A stretch of DNA of 64,000 bases from contig DASXUY010000040.1 of the NCBI GenBank assembly GCA_036504535.1, positions 496,001 to 560,000 on the forward strand, read 5' to 3'. Below are positions 59,737 through 64,000 of the stretch, piece by piece (position 1 is the stretch's first letter; each line of letters opens with the position of its first letter). The translations under genes and the position numbers were made by a program. The notes under the pieces are model-generated. The model saw only the letters and a program-made list of their open reading frames with translations. It had not been told where the DNA came from and made no database searches. The DNA is from JARLGU01 sp036504535 (GTDB lineage Bacteria; Armatimonadota; Armatimonadia; Armatimonadales; Capsulimonadaceae).

Positions 59737-59866
59737 GTTCCCTACGCCGGCATTACCCGGATCAGGTTCAGGGTTGGCTCGCAATGCAATTTTGCAATGC
59801 TGGACGCTGCGATTCACGCATCCGCTGCCTCTCAGCCCGGTGGACTTTGCCCCGAGCACCCCTACG
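59737..59866 (-). promoter_or_regulatory. TPP riboswitch upstream of thiC
   Basis: The thi-box signature is visible leftward: the 3' block CCTGATCCGGGTAATGCCGG ending CGTAGGGAA, and the 5' block GGGGTGCTCGGGGC with GGGCTGAGAGG. Thiamine pyrophosphate binding normally favours the terminator that follows here, shutting off thiC. Confidence 0.95.
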
Positions 59867-59880
59867 GCAATCTCAACGTG

Positions 59881-59910
59881 AGTATAGCACATTCCGGGAT
59901 TGTCTCGCAA
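59881..59910 (-). promoter_or_regulatory. Promoter for the thiC transcript
   Basis: On the minus strand, TTGCGA (59905-59910), 18 bases, TATACT (59881-59886). The start would be about ten bases before the TPP aptamer. Confidence 0.6.
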
Positions 59911-59980
59911 ACCTGCGAACGGCGTATTAACCAGCGTGGTGGCGGGTTCCTGCGGGAGCGCGGGGTGGGATCGGACGATT

Positions 59981-60145
59981 TGGGAATGTGACGAAAGGCT
60001 TGGCTGCTTCTACGGCGCGAACAAGTGGTGCCACCTTCTGCGGGGCAGTCCCCAGGCTTGGTTCGTTCGGAGTTGTGGCAGTGGGCTGATATCTTGGCAC
60101 GAATGGCGATCATATTTTCCAGGCACCGACCATCGGAAGCACGGG
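59981..60145 (-). repeat. Dispersed repeat family D, copy 3 (half copy with tail)
   Basis: Contains only the second half of the unit (59981-60071), from TGGGAATGTGACGAAAGG to TTCGTTCGGA, plus the tail with CAGGCACCGA also seen after copy 1. Confidence 0.8.
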
Positions 60146-60174
60146 AGATTTGCAGGGGATAGTAGCGCAATCAA

Positions 60175-60232
60175 TTGAGGTAAAGGTGATGGAAGGCCTC
60201 AAACGTGAATCAGACCCAGGGGTGGGTGTGTA
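60175..60232 (+). repeat. Short repeat family E, copy 1
   Basis: TTGAGG...CCTCAA hairpin followed by CGTGAATC and CCCAGGGGTGGG. A similar block occurs at 60511-60575. Confidence 0.6.
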
Positions 60233-60291
60233 CCAAATTTGAGGCAACATTTGGCTTCTGAACCCTGGCGTTGCAAAGATAGTGGTTGGCC

Positions 60292-60510
60292 AACCGACTG
60301 CAGGCGCTCACGCGCATGGGCCGCTCCGTGGCGAGGGTTGGCGACAAATTCTTCGGGGACAGCGTCCTCGAAGGCGGCCCCAAACAGTTGCGATGCGCCA
60401 CGATTGGGATGACGGGTTTGGGAATGTGACGAAAGGCTTGGCTGCTTCTACGGCGCGAACAAGTGGTGCCACCTTCTGCGGGGCAGTCCCCAGGCTTGGT
60501 TCGTTCGGAG
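60292..60510 (-). repeat. Dispersed repeat family D, copy 4
   Basis: A full-length copy. Its second half is almost identical to copy 3 and its first half to copy 1. It is followed directly by repeat E copy 2. Confidence 0.85.
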
Positions 60511-60575
60511 TTGAGGCAAACGTGATCGAGTGCCTCAAGCGTGTATCGCACCGCTCTGAAGCCCAGGGGTAGGAT
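60511..60575 (+). repeat. Short repeat family E, copy 2
   Basis: TTGAGG (60511-60516) pairs with CCTCAA (60533-60538). It then continues CGTGTATC ... CCCAGGGGTAGG, matching 60175-60232 with an insertion of about ten bases. It abuts repeat D copy 4 and lies about 100 bases before the DUF2961 gene. Confidence 0.6.
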
Positions 60576-60672
60576 TGGAGGAATTGGAAGGGACGAGTAT
60601 GAATACACATCTACGTTTGGACGTTTAACTACACGACCGTTTTTACCTAGCGGTACTGGTTCGGAGGATTCG

Positions 60673-62709
60673 ATGATGAGGTTCGCAGTTCGCCTTGTTC
60701 GTTGTTGCTCGCTGTTGGCTATCGCCTTGTTCGCTCAGCTATTGATTGGGTCAGTTGCCTGCGCTGCGGAGCCTGAGACGGTTTCGTTTGCGTCGATCCT
60801 TCGGAGCAGCTATCAGTTGCGGGATTATCCGATGTCGCGAAACTGGACGACGAGGATGTATTCATCATACGACCGAACCGGGGGAAATGCTGATTTCGAT
60901 CAGTATTTGCGCGAGGACGGAAACGTTAAGACTATTGTCGATACCGATGGGCCGGGGGTCGTCGTGCGGATATGGTCGGCGAACCCTGGTGGGACAATCA
61001 GAATCTACCTGGACGGAAGTTCGACACCTGTTGTTGAGAAGCGATTTGATGAGTATTTCAAGTCGTTGATCGCGGATCCGGATGGCGGCGCGCTTTCGGG
61101 CTGGGTGTCGGGCGGGGCGTGGACGTATCTTCCGATCCCGTTCGCTAAGCACTGTCGAGTCACGTTGGACAACCCTGGGAAGATTTACTATCAGGTGAAC
61201 GTCGCCCGGTTTGCGCCTGGAACGTTGGTGGCGACGTATTCGCCGTCTCGATCAGCCAACGAGCAGACCGCGCTACGGGAGGCGGCAGCGCGATTTTTGA
61301 GCGCAGCGCCACTGCAGGCAGATACGGCCGACGTTAAGGAGCTTTCGAGTGACTTCAACATCGCTGGAGGCGCGACGGCAACGGTCAAGCCTATCGCGGG
61401 GGGTGGCGTGATTGAGTCACTTACTCTGAGCGCTCCGTTGGCGTCGGATGCACAGCTGAGGCGCATGGTGCTGCGGGTCTGGTTTGACGACCACAAGACA
61501 CCGGATATAGAGGCGCCCGTGTCGGACTTTTATGGGAACTCGTTTGGGCACAGGCCGTTCAAGTCGTTGTTTCTGGAGCAAACGGCCAGTGGAGATATGG
61601 TTTGTCGGTTCCCAATGCCATTTGCGAAGCAGGCGCGGATCACGGTTGAAAACGGCAATCCTGAGCCGGTATCGGTACGGGTAGCGACCGGAATTCGCAC
61701 GGCGCGATTTGTGGGCGGGTCGCACCTTTACCTCCACGCGACGTTTCGCCAGGAGGTATCGGAGCGGAGCAAGCCTCAGCCGTGGGTAAGCGTTGCTGGT
61801 CAACGTGGTTTTCTCGCGGGGATTGTCCAATCGATGAGCGGCACTCAGTTGGGGTTTCTGGAGGGTGACGAACAGATCCGGGTGGACGATGAGCAGATTG
61901 CGGCGTGCGATGTAAACGGCACAGTGATCGCGCCTTGGAATGGAACGGGAACCGAGGACTTCTTCAACTGCGGATGGTATTTCGGGAAGCCATGCGCGCT
62001 CCCGCTCCATGGATGCTTGGTCATTGATCCGGGGGCGACCGTCAGCGCCTACAGGTATTTCGCGGGCGATGCACCGGTCTTTCAGCGCTCCCTCGACGCG
62101 AACCTCGAAAACGGCGGAGCAAATAATTCTCCGCGTGTTGCTTATGCGTCGGTAGCGTTCTGGTATGGCGACGGGGAAAATGTGCCGCCATCCCAGCCAT
62201 TGTCTGCGTCAGCGATGCGGCTGCCCGAAAACCCTGTGCCTATGCTCAAGCTGGTTGCGCCCGGGCTGACGGTGATCGAGGGCGAGAAGCAGGTGAAGGG
62301 TTCAGCTGCGTCGGCAGGCCAGGTTAACGCTCAATCCATGGACGCCTTTGCCGATTCAATGTGGAGCGGGGCGTCGCATTTGTTTTGGAACGGAACGATG
62401 GGAGTTGGAGATACTCTCGATGTTCCATTTGCTGTCTCGACGGCAGGCACATATTCGGTTACGGGCTATTTTACCAAGGCGCGCGATTACGGCCAAGTGA
62501 GCGTTTCGATTAACGGAGGTGGCGCAATGGCCTTTGACGGATACGACACAGGCGTGGTTAATTCCGGTCCGGTCTCGTTAGGGACTGTGACATTACCAGC
62601 GGGAACATCGCACTTTACGGTCAAAGTGACTGGCAAGGCTGAGAAGGCTTCCGGATACTTCTTTGGCCTTGACGCGATTGTGCTTAAAGCAGTTCGAGAC
62701 CAGCCATGA
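60673..62709 (+). CDS. Secreted DUF2961 protein
   Basis: A 678-aa exported protein with a signal peptide (about 1-35, ending SVACAAEP; the Cys could also be lipidated, but the lipobox is poor). The DUF2961 region (about 40-530) has GNADFDQYLREDG, DGPGVVVRIWSANPGG, GTGTEDFFNCGWYFG and APVFQRSLDANLENGG-type motifs. DUF2961 proteins have recently been linked to fructofuranosidase-type glycoside hydrolase activity (GH172). A C-terminal beta-sandwich (about 560-675) resembles a carbohydrate-binding module. I chose ATG at 60673 because GGAGG is just upstream; the frame continues 5' into repeat E. Confidence 0.85.
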   Translation: MMRFAVRLVRCCSLLAIALFAQLLIGSVACAAEPETVSFASILRSSYQLRDYPMSRNWTTRMYSSYDRTGGNADFDQYLREDGNVKTIVDTDGPGVVVRIWSANPGGTIRIYLDGSSTPVVEKRFDEYFKSLIADPDGGALSGWVSGGAWTYLPIPFAKHCRVTLDNPGKIYYQVNVARFAPGTLVATYSPSRSANEQTALREAAARFLSAAPLQADTADVKELSSDFNIAGGATATVKPIAGGGVIESLTLSAPLASDAQLRRMVLRVWFDDHKTPDIEAPVSDFYGNSFGHRPFKSLFLEQTASGDMVCRFPMPFAKQARITVENGNPEPVSVRVATGIRTARFVGGSHLYLHATFRQEVSERSKPQPWVSVAGQRGFLAGIVQSMSGTQLGFLEGDEQIRVDDEQIAACDVNGTVIAPWNGTGTEDFFNCGWYFGKPCALPLHGCLVIDPGATVSAYRYFAGDAPVFQRSLDANLENGGANNSPRVAYASVAFWYGDGENVPPSQPLSASAMRLPENPVPMLKLVAPGLTVIEGEKQVKGSAASAGQVNAQSMDAFADSMWSGASHLFWNGTMGVGDTLDVPFAVSTAGTYSVTGYFTKARDYGQVSVSINGGGAMAFDGYDTGVVNSGPVSLGTVTLPAGTSHFTVKVTGKAEKASGYFFGLDAIVLKAVRDQP

Positions 62710-63571
62710 CTCTCTCAGAGCAATTCGTTGAGACGCCATCGCAACAAAGATGTGGAATTAATTAAGAAATTACAAACACCACCCAACCATTTGGACCCAG
62801 CCATCCGTTTTGATAAGCGAGAGATGACTACGATGGGCTGAGCTAAGGCTGATCACTGCCAGAGTTCGTTGCATCGGGCCGGTCGCGCTTCTGTGGGGAT
62901 GCGGGAGCGCGACCGCGGGGTTTAGTAAGATGGCGTGAAGGCTGTGGATTTCGATGTAGAGCTGCAGCAAATCATACTCGAGGGGTGTTACTATGCGACG
63001 GTTTCGACCATTGATCCATCGTTCAAGGCGCGGCTTACCCTCCGTCCGCCCCACCACGGCAGCCTCGACGCGGCGTTCGTCGGGTTCTACTCAGGTCACT
63101 GAGGAGCGCTTGACGGCGCCGCGACGGCCGCGACGGCGTCTGCGAAGTATTGCCGAAGCTATGGTTTGGCCACTGAAGAGGTGGTCGGTAATGTTTACAA
63201 CAGCTAGCGGTTCACAGAGAAGGTCCTCATTGCTGCAAGGGCTTTATGTTGCTTAGCGTTTTGTCGATCAGGCTTCGTCGGATGCGAACGGGTACTCGTA
63301 TCGGCGAGGGCGACTAGGAGCGTGGTATTGGGAGTTGGTTGGTTTTGGTGTTCGCGGGGACTTCTCCGGACCTGGCGAACGTAATCAGTTCGCCCAATTT
63401 CACGTTGCTAGAGGCAGCCGCCACCAGCGGTTTGTAGCACCGCATATCATTTTATTTGTGGCGGCTGCCAGAATTGTTTGCGACGAGATATGTGTTCCAC
63501 GTCGGCTTGGTGGTTCGGTTGCATTCATTGCCATCGAGTGGTATGATTTTTAGAGTACTAACAGGAGGGGC
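62710..63571. other. Long gap with no convincing gene
   Basis: 860 bases. Frames exist (for example GTG 62935 to 63102, 55 codons; ATG 62993 to 63256; and 63335-63553) but have no ribosome site or recognisable product. Part could be degraded coding DNA. No repeat matching families A-E is seen. Confidence 0.4.
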
Positions 63572-64000
63572 ATGATACGGGGTGTGGCAATGCCTAGCGC
63601 GGTCAGAGAGACAGGTCCCGTCCAGGTGGACGGCAGTCTCGGATGCAGCTTGGTGACGGTCCCAGCACTGATTGATCGGTGGACAGGGGGGCGGTCGGAC
63701 CGGCATCTTATTCGTGCGGCTCAAGCTGGAAAGCGAGAGTCGTACGATGCGCTTGTACACGCCAACCAGAATCTGCTCAGAGGTTACCTCCGAAAACGTG
63801 GCGCTGGCGACGCGGTGGACGATATATTGCAGGAAGTGTGGATCGCGGGATGGCGGGGGATCGATCAGCTCAAAGGCGACTATCGATTCAGGCCCTGGAT
63901 TTTTCGCATAGCCATTCGCAAGCTAGTCGACCACGGGCGAAGCGCCACGAAGCATGTCAATGTACCACTGGGCGCTGAGAGTGAGAGCATTCCTGCACCG
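63572..64000 (+). CDS. ECF-type sigma factor, 3' end outside window
   Basis: The frame is open to the last base (143 codons). Region 2 of a sigma-70-family ECF factor is visible: helices ending LRGYLRKRGAGDAVDDILQE, then VWIAGWRGIDQLKGDYRFRP, WIFRIAIRKLVDHGRS. The D-D-ILQEVW pattern is the core-binding region 2.2, and the FRPWIFRIA stretch is the -10-recognition part. The Pro-Trp in RPWIFRIA is typical of ECF proteins. Region 4 lies outside the window. AGGAGG lies just three bases before ATG 63572, so GTG 63584 or ATG 63590 remain possible. A cognate anti-sigma factor may follow outside. Confidence 0.85.
   Translation, partial: MIRGVAMPSAVRETGPVQVDGSLGCSLVTVPALIDRWTGGRSDRHLIRAAQAGKRESYDALVHANQNLLRGYLRKRGAGDAVDDILQEVWIAGWRGIDQLKGDYRFRPWIFRIAIRKLVDHGRSATKHVNVPLGAESESIPAP

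Noticed and set aside
60541..60672. Upstream extension of the DUF2961 frame
   Set aside because: It starts in repeat E and pushes the signal peptide inward; ATG 60673 has GGAGG upstream.
62935..63102. 55-codon GTG frame (VKAVDFDVELQQ...)
   Set aside because: Composition is gene-like but there is no ribosome site and no family. It may be a gene remnant.

Overview
The window looks like a chromosome segment of a free-living, Gram-negative-type bacterium with about mid-50s percent GC. The gene mix fits Armatimonadota or a related lineage: futalosine-type menaquinone genes, a BioW-type biotin operon, a planctomycete-like DUF1549/DUF1501 gene set, and several secreted carbohydrate-active enzymes (GH78, GH3, sialate O-acetylesterase, DUF2961). 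This placement is inferred from gene content; there is no rRNA in the window.

Layout. 1-8.6 kb: the 3' part of an HtrA protease, a DinB-like protein, a two-helix potassium channel, then a five-gene leftward cluster (two uncharacterised membrane/coiled-coil proteins, an anchored substrate-binding protein fused to an OmpA domain, an ABC permease and its ATPase). 8.8-13.3 kb: hisS, aspS, an unknown membrane protein and tRNA-Pro. 13.3-18.5 kb: an MFS transporter, then mqnP-DCC protein-mqnA and rfbB. 18.7-24.1 kb: a complete leftward biotin operon bioB-bioW-bioA-bioF-bioD. 24.2-32.3 kb: a catabolic-looking operon (aldo/keto reductase, carboxymuconolactone decarboxylase-like protein, GH78, GNAT), a PLP enzyme, small membrane proteins and an orphan oligopeptide ABC ATPase. 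32.9-37.8 kb: the DUF1549-DUF1501-PPC operon. 39-40.3 kb: rplJ-rplL behind an L10 leader. 40.4-48 kb: nagZ, a VOC protein, a nucleotidyltransferase/phosphomannomutase fusion and polA. 49.2-53.4 kb: a stand-alone MshEN-domain protein, gpmA and a sialate O-acetylesterase. 53.7-59.9 kb: thiamine genes thiO, thiS, thiE, thiG and thiC, with a TPP riboswitch, terminator and promoter ahead of thiC. 60.7-64 kb: a DUF2961 protein and the start of an ECF sigma factor.

The least expected content is in the non-coding DNA. At least four dispersed repeat families occur. Family A (two 194-nt copies) keeps hairpins whose bases change in compensating pairs between copies. Family B (three copies) has a conserved core with a variable but still pairing stem beside it. 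Family C (three copies) lies, at polA, between a 26-bp duplication that repeats the polA C-terminus; at the sialate esterase it is read as protein. Family D (four copies of up to about 220 bp) fills two long intergenic regions and creates large spurious ORFs. The best candidates for something undescribed are family A, the family C insertion, and the ABC/OmpA five-gene cluster.
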